From: Chloroflexota bacterium
GTDB taxonomy: Bacteria; Chloroflexota; Dehalococcoidia; GIF9; UBA5629
Assembly (NCBI GenBank): GCA_026389635.1
Contig: JAPLHM010000032.1
Location: forward strand, 1 to 9,521
Length of the DNA: 9,521 bases
Direction of reading: 5' to 3'
A program made the position numbers and the translations under genes. The notes beneath the pieces were generated by a model that was not told the DNA's origin, did no database searches, and saw only the letters and a list, made by a program, of their open reading frames with translations. Numbering within the stretch: position 1 is the stretch's first letter; each line of letters opens with the position of its first letter. Positions 1-6,081 of this stretch are shown here, piece after piece.

Positions 1-672
1 CATCAAATTACGGTTTGCAGCAACATACTGGCAAATTCGCTCCATTCCCTTGGAAAGCGTCCTGACAAACCCGGCCCTAGCTACCTGGCCGTCCTTGAAC
101 GTAAGAAGAGGCTTGACATCGAGAATATCGGCCGCCGAAGCAATCGTTTTGCTGACCCGGCCGCTCAACGCCAAATATTTCATGGTATTGAACATGCCAA
201 ACATCTTCACCTGGCTAATCGCTCTATTTGCCTCGAACACTACATCGGCCAGGCTTCCGCCGGCTTTGGCAATCCTTGCCGCCGCCATTGCAACAAGGCC
301 CAATCCTGCTGAATTCAGTTTGGAGTCAATAATTTCTATGTCCCGCTCAGCCATTAGCATATTCCGCGCCAGGAAAGCCGAATTATGCGTGCCGCTTAGT
401 TTGGATGAGACATGAATTGAGACTACCTGCTCCGATCGCTCAAGCGATTCACTGTAAACCCTGATAAAATCCTCCGGAGGGGGCTGTGAGGTGGCCGGAT
501 GTACTGGTGAGGTCTGAATTCTGGCATAAAACTCGTCATCCGATATATCTATGCCCTGGCGATAGATGTTTTCGCCAAAGCGGACATATATGGGAACGAT
601 GGATATATTGAGATCCGCGGTAATACCAGATGGTAAATCAGATGTTCTATCAGTAATCACCTTAACTGCCAT
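1..672 (-). CDS. DegV family fatty-acid-binding protein (3' end cut by window edge)
   Basis: DegV/FakB-type proteins bind a fatty acid in a two-domain cytosolic fold; the FakB members present it to the kinase FakA. I translated this strand directly: 224 residues are in the window and the frame is still open at base 1, against roughly 280 for the family, so some 55 residues are missing on the left. Family motifs are all visible: TDRTSDLP (residues 7-14, usually TDSSADLP), TSQP (61-64), SSKLSGTHNSA (89-99), DSK (116-118) and YLALSGRVS (166-174, usually YLxxGGRIS). The ATG at 672-670 has TGGAGG eight bases upstream (complement of 681-686), which fixes the start. It is transcribed away from the STAS gene. 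Arg9 and the LALSGRVS variant are small departures from consensus. The family is clear; the ligand and any FakA partner are unknown. Confidence 0.93.
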   Translation of the reverse strand, partial: MAVKVITDRTSDLPSGITADLNISIVPIYVRFGENIYRQGIDISDDEFYARIQTSPVHPATSQPPPEDFIRVYSESLERSEQVVSIHVSSKLSGTHNSAFLARNMLMAERDIEIIDSKLNSAGLGLVAMAAARIAKAGGSLADVVFEANRAISQVKMFGMFNTMKYLALSGRVSKTIASAADILDVKPLLTFKDGQVARAGFVRTLSKGMERICQYVAANRNLM

Positions 673-778
673 CAACGTAACCTCCAGATTAAATATGCTC
701 TTTATCGACAGGGATGCCTGCATGCATGATTAATATCAATCTGCCAGCCAGCCAGCAGCATCCCATCCATGTAACATA

Positions 779-784
779 ATTATA
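779..784 (-). promoter_or_regulatory. Possible -10 box for the degV gene
   Basis: The minus strand reads TATAAT here, a perfect -10 hexamer, about 107 bases before the DegV start codon. The -35 position 17-18 bases further upstream (about 802-808) has only a poor match, so the site would need an activator or is a chance AT-rich match. It partly overlaps, back to back, the upstream side of the divergent STAS promoter. The leader between this site and the DegV gene contains the 8-bp palindrome TGCATGCA (719-726). Confidence 0.3.
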
Positions 785-789
785 GCGCC

Positions 790-818
790 TTGATAACCAA
801 GTGAAGAAATACTATACT
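790..818 (+). promoter_or_regulatory. Sigma-70/sigma-A promoter of the STAS-oxidoreductase operon
   Basis: A -35 box TTGATA (790-795; 5 of 6 to TTGACA) and a -10 box TATACT (813-818; 5 of 6 to TATAAT) are separated by exactly 17 bases. Transcription would start about 7 bases downstream, at 824-826, which is on or next to the ATG at 826. This makes the mRNA leaderless or nearly so. Confidence 0.65.
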
Positions 819-825
819 CGCATTG

Positions 826-1923
826 ATGGAGGGGACGGTTAGGATAAGCGAAAACCTCGGCCTGCTGACGCTGAATAATGGGCTTTCAGCATCCCTGGAG
901 CAGCAGTTGCAGGATGTCATCAGGCAGACAACTGCAAAAATCATAATACTTGATTTTAGCCAGACCGATTCATTTGATGATCACTCCCTGAGCACGCTGG
1001 TACGTTTGCATAATACAGCCCGGCACAGCGGGAAACGTCTATTAGCCGCACGCTTAGACGATAAATTAGATGGAATATTTAAGTTGGCCCGCTTAAATGA
1101 AGGCATAGCTGTATTTAATACTGTCAGAGAAGCAGCAGCATATGCGGGCTATTCCGCGGGATTGCCCGCCGGGGTTGAGGCCGGTATCCAAAATGCGGGA
1201 CAACGGTCGCCTGCAATATCAGGCTATGCCTGGCCAGGACTTTTTACCAGACTGTCAGTCCGGGGGATGCCTTCCGAGGCCATTAACCTTAATGTAAACG
1301 GGCGTAGAGTAACCGGGCCCCTGCAGGGCTTCGGCCAACTCTGGCAAAAGACTTACACGGCCGTATTGAAAGATATCAAGCTAAGCCCGGTTGAGCTTAT
1401 CGAAGTACTCAAAACCAATTTCACCCGGTTCCAGCCTTCATCCAACAGGTTTTACCCCGGTCCGGCAGGCATCAAGCCCGGCGAAATCATCCTGATTAAC
1501 GCCGATACACCGGGAGGCCTGATAGTGACAGGAGTCATGGTATTATACGCCAGCGAAACCAGCTTCACCTTTATTACACCCGAAGGTCATCCTGAATCAG
1601 GTTGGGTAACTTTCAGTGCTGAAGAGAATGATGGTGGGATTATAATCCAAATCCAGGGACTTGCGCGGGCCAGCGACCCACTTTATGAAGTTGCTTTCCG
1701 CCTGGCCGGGTCAAAGCTGCAACAGGGTATATGGACACATGTTCTTCAGTCACTGCTGAGATATGTCGGCAGCAAGAGCCAAATAGAAGTTGCCCCGCTA
1801 TGCCTGGACAAAAAACTGCAGTGGTCAAAATTCTTCAATATTTTTGCCAATGCCCAGGTTTTCACCATTCTAAACATGCCCTTGATTTTTCTCCGGAAAC
1901 TTATCAGGCGTAAAAGCATTTAA
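826..1923 (+). CDS. STAS domain fused to an SRPBCC/DUF1990-like domain
   Basis: Protein of 365 residues from ATG 826. Residues about 1-108 form a STAS (anti-anti-sigma-like) domain: a beta-rich start, then the strand IIILDFS (39-45) and the switch loop around D51-D52-H53-S54-L55. In SpoIIAA the loop reads DSSGL with a phosphorylated serine; here Asp52 seems to stand in its place. Residues about 115-345 look like a lipid/hydrophobic-ligand SRPBCC fold of the DUF1990 type, from motifs such as TPEGHPESGW and RASDPLYEVAFRLAG; this assignment is tentative. The tail is hydrophobic then basic (LRKLIRRKS), perhaps membrane-associating. Start choice: a TTG at 823 is also in frame, but neither codon has an upstream Shine-Dalgarno site; the predicted transcript begins near 826. 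GGAGGGG (828-834) lies inside the coding start. The flavoenzyme gene follows after 6 bases. Function unknown; partner switching or lipid handling is inference. Confidence 0.8.
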   Translation: MEGTVRISENLGLLTLNNGLSASLEQQLQDVIRQTTAKIIILDFSQTDSFDDHSLSTLVRLHNTARHSGKRLLAARLDDKLDGIFKLARLNEGIAVFNTVREAAAYAGYSAGLPAGVEAGIQNAGQRSPAISGYAWPGLFTRLSVRGMPSEAINLNVNGRRVTGPLQGFGQLWQKTYTAVLKDIKLSPVELIEVLKTNFTRFQPSSNRFYPGPAGIKPGEIILINADTPGGLIVTGVMVLYASETSFTFITPEGHPESGWVTFSAEENDGGIIIQIQGLARASDPLYEVAFRLAGSKLQQGIWTHVLQSLLRYVGSKSQIEVAPLCLDKKLQWSKFFNIFANAQVFTILNMPLIFLRKLIRRKSI

Positions 1924-1929
1924 ACACCT

Positions 1930-3360
1930 ATGAAATTCGATAGCAGCCATGATTGCCAGGCAGTTGTGGTAGGTTCGGGGATCAATGGCCTGGCGGCTGC
2001 AGCAGAATTGGCCGGGGCCGGGCTGAAAGTCCTTGTCATCGAAGGCAATGAGACGATGGGCGGCTGCACCCGTTCAGATGAACTGACTTTACCCGGTTAC
2101 CTGCATGACATTGGTTCTGCCGTTTTCCCGATGGCTGCCGCGTCCCCCTTTTTCAATTCACATCATTTCTCTGAATATGGATTGAAGTGGATTAAACCGC
2201 CCGTCGCGGTGGCCCATCCCTTTGATGACGGAACGGCGGCGTTATTGTATCCATCTGTTGAGGAAACCGCCGAAACGCTTGGCGGGGATTCCCACCGGTA
2301 CCGCGAACTTATGTCGCCATTGCTGGAAAACTGGGATGCCCTGATCGGCGGCCTGCTTGGCACATTCAGACAATTGCATCATCCGTTAAAACTCATGAGC
2401 TTCGGGACAAAAGCTTTCCAGTCGGCAACAAACCTGGCCAGATGCCATTTTACCGGTAGCCGGGCCAGGGGATTTATCAGCGGGTTATGCGCACACTCCG
2501 TTATACCGCTGGAGCACGTCCCCAGCGCGGCTTTCGGGATCGTGCTCGGCCTGGCCGGGCACGCCGTTGGTTGGCCCATTCCGCAGGGCGGCTCAGGCAA
2601 AATAACACAGGCTATACTGACCCACCTGGATAAAAACAACGTCGGGTTGGTTACCGGTCATTCCATCCGCTCCCTGGATGAGCTTCAAAAGGGGACTGCC
2701 CAGTTTTTGGATATAACGCCGAGGCAATTCCTGATCATGGCCGGCACAAGGTTATCGGGCAATTACGGTAGAATGCTGAAGCAATTCCGTTATGGTCCCG
2801 GTGTATTTAAAATGGATTGGGCTATAAGCGAACCCATACCATGGAAAGCCAAAGAATGCCTGCTGGCCGGGACTGTTCACGTGGGCGGCTCTATGGAATC
2901 ATTAGCTTTGTCTGAGCGGGAAGTCTGGCAAAATAATGCCCCGCAAAATCCCTTTGTTATCCTGGCACAGCCAACCCTTTTCGATAATACACGGGCACCC
3001 AAGGGTATGCATATTGCGTGGGCTTATTGCCATATCCCAAACGGGTTTACCGGCGATATGACAGCACAGATAGAAGCTCAGATAGAACGGTTTGCGCCGG
3101 GTTTCCGTGAAATCATCCTGGCACGAAGCATCCAGAATACAGCAGACCTGGAACGTCTTAATCCCAACCTGGTCGGCGGTGACATTACCGGTGGGGCACA
3201 GGTGTTGTCGCAGATTTTTACCCGGCCGGCATTACGCTGGGATCCTTACGCAACTCCACTTAGACATGTATATTTATGTTCTGCATCAACACCGCCGGGT
3301 GCAGGCGTCCACGGAATGTGCGGAGCACATGCCGCAGCATCATATTTAAGAACATTATAA
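1930..3360 (+). CDS. Phytoene-dehydrogenase-like FAD-dependent oxidoreductase
   Basis: A 476-residue flavoprotein of the CrtI/PYROXD2-like amine-oxidase superfamily, slightly shorter than the usual 500-580. The N-terminus has the Rossmann dinucleotide site GSGINGLAAAAELAGAG (residues 15-31, GxGxxG), then Glu38 at the end of the second strand for the adenosine ribose, and ETMGGCTRS (41-48). The C-terminal FAD motif is seen near the end in LCSASTPPGAGVHGMCGAHA. Members desaturate or isomerise polyenes or oxidise other hydrophobic substrates; the substrate here cannot be told, and no other carotenoid gene is in the window. It starts 6 bases after the STAS gene stop and I see no Shine-Dalgarno site before ATG 1930, so translation probably depends on coupling to the upstream gene. 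That supports a joint function with the SRPBCC-like protein. Confidence 0.9.
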   Translation: MKFDSSHDCQAVVVGSGINGLAAAAELAGAGLKVLVIEGNETMGGCTRSDELTLPGYLHDIGSAVFPMAAASPFFNSHHFSEYGLKWIKPPVAVAHPFDDGTAALLYPSVEETAETLGGDSHRYRELMSPLLENWDALIGGLLGTFRQLHHPLKLMSFGTKAFQSATNLARCHFTGSRARGFISGLCAHSVIPLEHVPSAAFGIVLGLAGHAVGWPIPQGGSGKITQAILTHLDKNNVGLVTGHSIRSLDELQKGTAQFLDITPRQFLIMAGTRLSGNYGRMLKQFRYGPGVFKMDWAISEPIPWKAKECLLAGTVHVGGSMESLALSEREVWQNNAPQNPFVILAQPTLFDNTRAPKGMHIAWAYCHIPNGFTGDMTAQIEAQIERFAPGFREIILARSIQNTADLERLNPNLVGGDITGGAQVLSQIFTRPALRWDPYATPLRHVYLCSASTPPGAGVHGMCGAHAAASYLRTL

Positions 3361-3374
3361 TATGAAGGTGATTC

Positions 3375-3397
3375 TATCCTTGGTGCGGATAAATTTT
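3375..3397 (+). terminator. Weak hairpin after the oxidoreductase gene
   Basis: TATCC (3375-3379) and GGATA (3387-3391) can pair around a 7-base loop, followed by AATTTT. It sits 15 bases after the stop codon, the right place for a terminator, but a 5-bp stem with only two G-C pairs is weak. Read-through into the glycosylase gene is quite possible. Confidence 0.25.
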
Positions 3398-3437
3398 AAC
3401 ATCAGCTTATCGTTATCGGTGATAGCAGGTTCATAAA

Positions 3438-3764
3438 ATGAGGATGTGGATGGTTGATCCACGGTTTATGTGTGACAGGCATTTGCTCGGAGAACATTAT
3501 GAGTGCCATATGTTTGCCGGCTGCATTAATAAAAAGAAAACCCTGAGTGGGTACATTGCTAAGCAACTATTTGATCCAGCGTCCCTGACATCCAGACATA
3601 ACCAACTGGTAAAGGAAATGAAGAGCAGGGGATTTTCACATCACAGTCCGATTGATAAATATAAGGGGATTTCGTCGCCGATAAATAGCGATGATTCCCT
3701 CCACGACCTGCTAACAAGATGCAAAGCATGTAGTACTATGTATAATGTAAATCAACCGAGCTGA
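3438..3764 (+). CDS. Pyrimidine-dimer DNA glycosylase / endonuclease V-like protein
   Basis: 108 residues, beginning MRMWMVDPRFMCDRHLLGEH, the hallmark of the short bacterial and archaeal relatives of T4 endonuclease V (Pyr_excise family). These small basic enzymes cut the N-glycosyl bond at UV-induced cyclobutane pyrimidine dimers and nick the abasic site. The stretch D13-R14-H15-L16-L17-G18-E19-H20-Y21-E22 lines up with the T4 segment ending in catalytic Glu23, so Glu22 is the likely catalytic acid; the neighbouring T4 Arg22 is Tyr21 here. The middle (SRHNQLVKEMKSRGF, HHSPI) is also typical, and a C-terminal CKAC pair may bind metal. T4 uses the amine of Thr2 after Met removal; here residue 2 is Arg, so Met would be retained. 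Only a weak ribosome site (AGCAGG) precedes ATG 3438. The biochemical activity of this short branch is uncertain. Confidence 0.75.
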   Translation: MRMWMVDPRFMCDRHLLGEHYECHMFAGCINKKKTLSGYIAKQLFDPASLTSRHNQLVKEMKSRGFSHHSPIDKYKGISSPINSDDSLHDLLTRCKACSTMYNVNQPS

Positions 3765-3921
3765 CCCTGGTGTAAATCTTACCATGCACCTCACACTTTG
3801 TAGCATCACCAATGCAACTGACCGTGATAACGGTGCCTTTACTTTTAGCCAGGTTCAACCATGAATAAAAATCATTGGTATATAACTGGAATATTTTCTT
3901 ATTTTAAAACTGGGACTGCCC

Positions 3922-3966
3922 TGAAACAATCAGACTTTAGTAACAATGTTTCATCCAAAAGTCTGA
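3922..3966. repeat. Overlapping inverted repeats (alternative hairpins)
   Basis: TCAGACTTT (3930-3938) is perfectly complementary to AAAGTCTGA (3958-3966), with a 19-base loop. TGAAACA (3922-3928) is complementary to TGTTTCA (3947-3953), which lies in that loop, so the two stems interlock: they are mutually exclusive as simple hairpins or could form a pseudoknot. There is no T-run after the element that would make it a terminator. Confidence 0.45.
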
Positions 3967-4017
3967 ATGCTTGGTACTAATTCGAATCATACCATCGGAT
4001 CTGCCAAAATCGTACTT

Positions 4018-4050
4018 AAAGCCGTCCTTTATTGCACGCGGCTTTGTGCA
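4018..4050. repeat. Inverted repeat AAAGCCG...CGGCTTT
   Basis: AAAGCCG (4018-4024) pairs perfectly with CGGCTTT (4039-4045) around a 14-base loop. A competing stem TGCAC/GTGCA (4033-4037 with 4046-4050) overlaps it. No U-tract follows, so this is not a standard terminator; an operator or a leader-RNA structure are both possible. Confidence 0.4.
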
Positions 4051-4137
4051 TAATGTTCTCTACAAAAATGGTCGATTTAGTAGAGCGAGTGGTTAAATAG
4101 GACAAGCTCAAAAAAGATTACCAAAAGGAGGTAATTC

Positions 4138-4161
4138 ATGGGGAAAATTTATGATGGATAA
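4138..4161 (+). CDS. Seven-codon ORF behind a strong Shine-Dalgarno site (leader peptide or remnant)
   Basis: AAAAGGAGGT (4123-4132) lies 5-6 bases before ATG 4138, one of the best ribosome sites in the window, yet the frame reads only M-G-K-I-Y-D-G and stops at TAA. A second ORF of 15 codons (ATG 4151 to TGA 4198, MMDKSTPFYLPNLYF) overlaps its end in another frame. Either this is a translated leader for the membrane-protein operon that starts 72 bases later, or it is the start of a gene destroyed by a frameshift. I see no recognisable protein family and no run of codons for one amino acid, so classic attenuation is not indicated. Confidence 0.25.
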   Translation: MGKIYDG

Positions 4162-4233
4162 GTCTACACCGTTTTACCTTCCCAATCTATATTTTTGAAA
4201 TAGTCGGTTGCGCTGAATAAGGAGGTGTATTTA

Positions 4234-4518
4234 GTGGAACTTTCTTCTTGGCGGGATATCATCCTCATTATCTGGGGACTGGTAGCTACTGTAGCAATGG
4301 TGTTCATATCGATCATGCTTTTCCTGTTTTACCGTAAAACGATTTCCGTGCTTGACTCAACGGATTTAATGGTAAACAAGGTCAGCGATATTGTAGATTA
4401 CGTTAATACGGAAGTTGTAAGGCCAGTCAGCCGGTTTGGTACGATGATCCAGGGGATAATGCAAGGCATTAGCATATTTGGCAGTATATTTAAGAAAAAG
4501 GAGGATCAAGATGAATAG
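4234..4518 (+). CDS. Small single-pass membrane protein, DUF948-like
   Basis: 94 residues from GTG 4234. An upstream in-frame GTG at 4225 lies inside the Shine-Dalgarno sequence AAGGAGGTG (4219-4227), so 4234, eight bases after GGAGG, is the real start. A short N-terminal segment is followed by one transmembrane helix (about residues 9-32, rich in Ile, Leu, Val, Phe), then Arg34-Lys35 on the cytosolic side and an amphipathic stretch with V-S-D-I-V-D-Y-V spacing, a second mildly hydrophobic glycine-rich part (MIQGIMQGISIFGSIF) and a charged end (KKKEDQDE). This layout matches DUF948-type proteins, which commonly sit next to YtxH genes, as here. Its stop overlaps the next start by 8 bases, giving a coupled two-gene operon. 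An envelope or stress role is inferred only from the neighbour; the molecular function is unknown. Confidence 0.75.
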   Translation: MELSSWRDIILIIWGLVATVAMVFISIMLFLFYRKTISVLDSTDLMVNKVSDIVDYVNTEVVRPVSRFGTMIQGIMQGISIFGSIFKKKEDQDE

Positions 4519-4720
4519 AGATACAACTTCAGGATTTTTTTCAGGGTTACTTATGGGAGCGATCGTCGGTGCAGCCATTGCTCTGCTGTATGCGCCTCAA
4601 CCCGGGACAGAAACCAGGCGCATGGTCAAAGAAAAAGCGCTGGAAGTTAAAGAGAAGGCTGCAAAGGCAGCCAGCAAAATCAAGGAATCTGTCGGCTCTG
4701 TTATTAAAGGTGAAGAGTAA
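4511..4720 (+). CDS. YtxH domain-containing protein
   Basis: 69 residues. The frame is open further upstream (an ATG lies at 4478), but ATG 4511 has AGGAGG six bases before it (GGAGG at 4500-4504) and gives the normal family N-terminus. Residues 7-27 form a glycine-rich hydrophobic segment (GFFSGLLMGAIVGAAIALLY) leading into A28-P29-Q30-P31-G32-T33-E34-T35-R36, the YtxH signature normally written LLFAPxSGxETR. The rest is a lysine-, alanine- and glutamate-rich amphipathic helix resembling LEA or apolipoprotein-like repeats. B. subtilis YtxH belongs to the general stress regulon; its biochemical role is not known. The ATG overlaps the previous stop (ATGAATAG), and a strong hairpin terminator follows about 64 bases after the stop codon. 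It is the promoter-distal gene of a two-gene operon. Confidence 0.9.
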   Translation: MNRDTTSGFFSGLLMGAIVGAAIALLYAPQPGTETRRMVKEKALEVKEKAAKAASKIKESVGSVIKGEE

Positions 4721-4783
4721 TAAAACCGTCTTCTCCAAACAATATTACATGATTTAGTTTCTTTAGTCCTACCAGTCCAATTC

Positions 4784-4831
4784 TGAGGCCTGGCGTGTAA
4801 CATACCTCTGTAACAGCCAGGCCTCAATTTT
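4784..4831 (+). terminator. Rho-independent terminator of the YtxH operon
   Basis: TGAGGCCTGGC (4784-4794) and GCCAGGCCTCA (4816-4826) form a perfect 11-bp, GC-rich stem, followed on the plus strand by ATTTT. The 21-base loop contains TGTAACA twice as a direct repeat (4796-4802 and 4809-4815). It lies between two convergent genes; in the minus direction it is followed by GAATTGG, not a T-run, so it should work mainly for the plus strand. The remaining bases to 4977 show no gene or clear signal. Confidence 0.75.
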
Positions 4832-4977
4832 AAATTTCCCCGTTGGCTCTTTAGCGTGCCTTTATCCACATAGCCATATCAACCTAAAAAATACAATCGA
4901 TTTGCGAATCCTATGGCTTGGTAGTCCTGAGTTCATTAGCTTCCGTAGTGTATTTCTGCTAATCTTCCAGCTTCACA

Positions 4978-5943
4978 TCAAAAATGGATCCTGCCATGTA
5001 TTCCGCATTTTATCGCATATCCGATGCGTTCAACCGTAATGCCATTACCATTATTCTTTGATGGCACTGTAGCATGAACCTCGCCGTATTGACGGCTATA
5101 ATTTGGACATTGGGTAGCATCAGGTCGTATTATGCAGTTGCATTCGGAACATTGTAGGTCGGTCGTCTTATCCTCCTGCAAGTAACGGATCTGCCCCGTT
5201 GCTGCGTCGGGATACATATAGCTGCCCGTGCCGGTCTTCTGTGCCGCAATTTTCTCAGCCTGTGCGATCAATTCAGGGTAATTTTTATAAGATGGATCGG
5301 TGAGCACGTTTTTGCCGGTCTCGGTCCCCGTCGAGCAATAAATTACCATGCCGTCAAGTTGCATGACGTTTACCTTCATGGCCCTTGTCGCTGCAGCGGG
5401 AGCGATGGTCCCTTCCAACAGGTCCCCGGGTTTGAACAGGGCGCTGACAAAGCCCAGCAACTCACCCTTCTCCGTTACAACAGGCCAGACCAGCACTACA
5501 GCATCGGGCCCCTCGACCGCCCTGAAGATATTGCTGAGCACGGTTGTCTTATTCTCGCTTAGCTGCGCAAAGAACTTTTTCGAGGCCTCTGTGGTGGCAG
5601 TGTCCGTTCCTTCATAACGGCGGTATCCCTCGGGCGCCACGGTGATCATCCTTCCCAGTGGGTCGGCAGCCGAGCAGTCCAACAGGTAGGGGTATTTCTT
5701 ACACAGCCCGTTCAATATTCCCCGCGTCTCTTCGCCCTGCAGTCCGCTTTTTGCTATTTTTTCAGCCGCGCCGGATACGGCGTTGTCCAGGTTCATCAGC
5801 TTGGACTGTATGATGCTCTGCAAGTTCTCCGTCGCCGACTGCAGTTGCTTTTTATCTTTCACCGGGCCGACGCAGCCGGCCGTCGTCACAATTAATACAG
5901 TAGCTAATATGGCAGTAATCAAAAGAAACCATGTCTCTTTCAT
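4978..5943 (-). CDS. Cache-like sensor lipoprotein with an aberrant C-terminus
   Basis: 321 residues from ATG 5943. An in-frame TTG at 5952 exists, but it is only 3 bases from the purine tract AAGGGGG, whereas the ATG begins a proper lipoprotein signal: Lys2, a hydrophobic core (residues 5-20) and lipobox T-A-G-C with Cys24 as the lipidation site. After a Gln/Ser-rich helix (about 32-60) comes an extracytoplasmic Cache/PAS-like ligand-binding domain, seen in Y-P-Y-L-L-D-C-S, EGTDTATTEASKKFF, SNIFRAVEGPDAVVLVWPV, GELLGFVSALFKP and VMQLDGMVIYCSTGTETGKN. After residue 261 the fold's expected end is replaced by Cys265-x2-Cys268-x-Cys270...Cys279-Pro-Asn-Tyr282, which reads like a zinc ribbon missing its last cysteine. 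There is no transmembrane helix or signalling domain after the sensor. It is divergent from adiA; a link in function is only suggested by position. Confidence 0.75.
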   Translation of the reverse strand: MKETWFLLITAILATVLIVTTAGCVGPVKDKKQLQSATENLQSIIQSKLMNLDNAVSGAAEKIAKSGLQGEETRGILNGLCKKYPYLLDCSAADPLGRMITVAPEGYRRYEGTDTATTEASKKFFAQLSENKTTVLSNIFRAVEGPDAVVLVWPVVTEKGELLGFVSALFKPGDLLEGTIAPAAATRAMKVNVMQLDGMVIYCSTGTETGKNVLTDPSYKNYPELIAQAEKIAAQKTGTGSYMYPDAATGQIRYLQEDKTTDLQCSECNCIIRPDATQCPNYSRQYGEVHATVPSKNNGNGITVERIGYAIKCGIHGRIHF

Positions 5944-5972
5944 GTCCGGCAACTACCCCCTTATAGATGTCT

Positions 5973-5982
5973 CGAATATTCG
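5973..5982. promoter_or_regulatory. 10-bp palindrome in the divergent intergenic region
   Basis: CGAATATTCG is a perfect palindrome about 30 bases upstream of the lipoprotein start codon. A second, CGATATCG (6066-6073), ends 8 bases before the adiA -35 box. They are similar in form and could be regulator half-sites, but such short palindromes also arise by chance. Confidence 0.2.
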
Positions 5983-6081
5983 GCCTTCATGCCCATATGT
6001 TATCTTGAACAAGCGCTGCAGGGCAACGCCTGATCCGACATCGGTTCCCCGGGCTGATATTTATCCGATATCGACGACTTG

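Larger units (their letters stand above)
3765..4233. other. AT-rich intergenic region without an ordinary gene
   Basis: About 470 bases between the glycosylase and small-membrane-protein genes. I find no ORF of normal size and no clear sigma-70 promoter with both boxes for the downstream operon. It does hold: a small hairpin ACCGT-GATA-ACGGT near 3820-3835; the inverted repeats at 3922-3966 and 4018-4045, listed separately; a 10-codon ORF at 4068-4100 without a ribosome site; and the short ORFs at 4138-4198 behind a strong Shine-Dalgarno site. On the minus strand, 3736-3903 is open for 55 codons without a start codon and may be a gene remnant. The region looks like decayed coding DNA or a long regulated leader. 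Confidence 0.6.

Noticed and set aside
50..415. Plus-strand 121-codon ORF
   Set aside because: It lies entirely antisense to the DegV gene, whose family motifs are unmistakable on the minus strand, and shows no recognisable domain.
739..770. CCAGCC/CCAGCA repeats as a short array
   Set aside because: Only two to three 4-base units are present; far too little for a CRISPR or a true tandem repeat.
3875..4060. tRNA or transposon remnant in the AT-rich gap
   Set aside because: GGTTCAA near 3853 looks like a T-loop, but no acceptor, anticodon or cloverleaf can be drawn. The inverted repeats have no adjacent transposase or target-site duplication.
4478..4510. Longer N-terminus for the YtxH protein (ATG 4478)
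   Set aside because: The extra residues (MAVYLRKRRIK) are an out-of-frame reading of the previous gene; ATG 4511 has a well-placed GGAGG and gives the normal family start.
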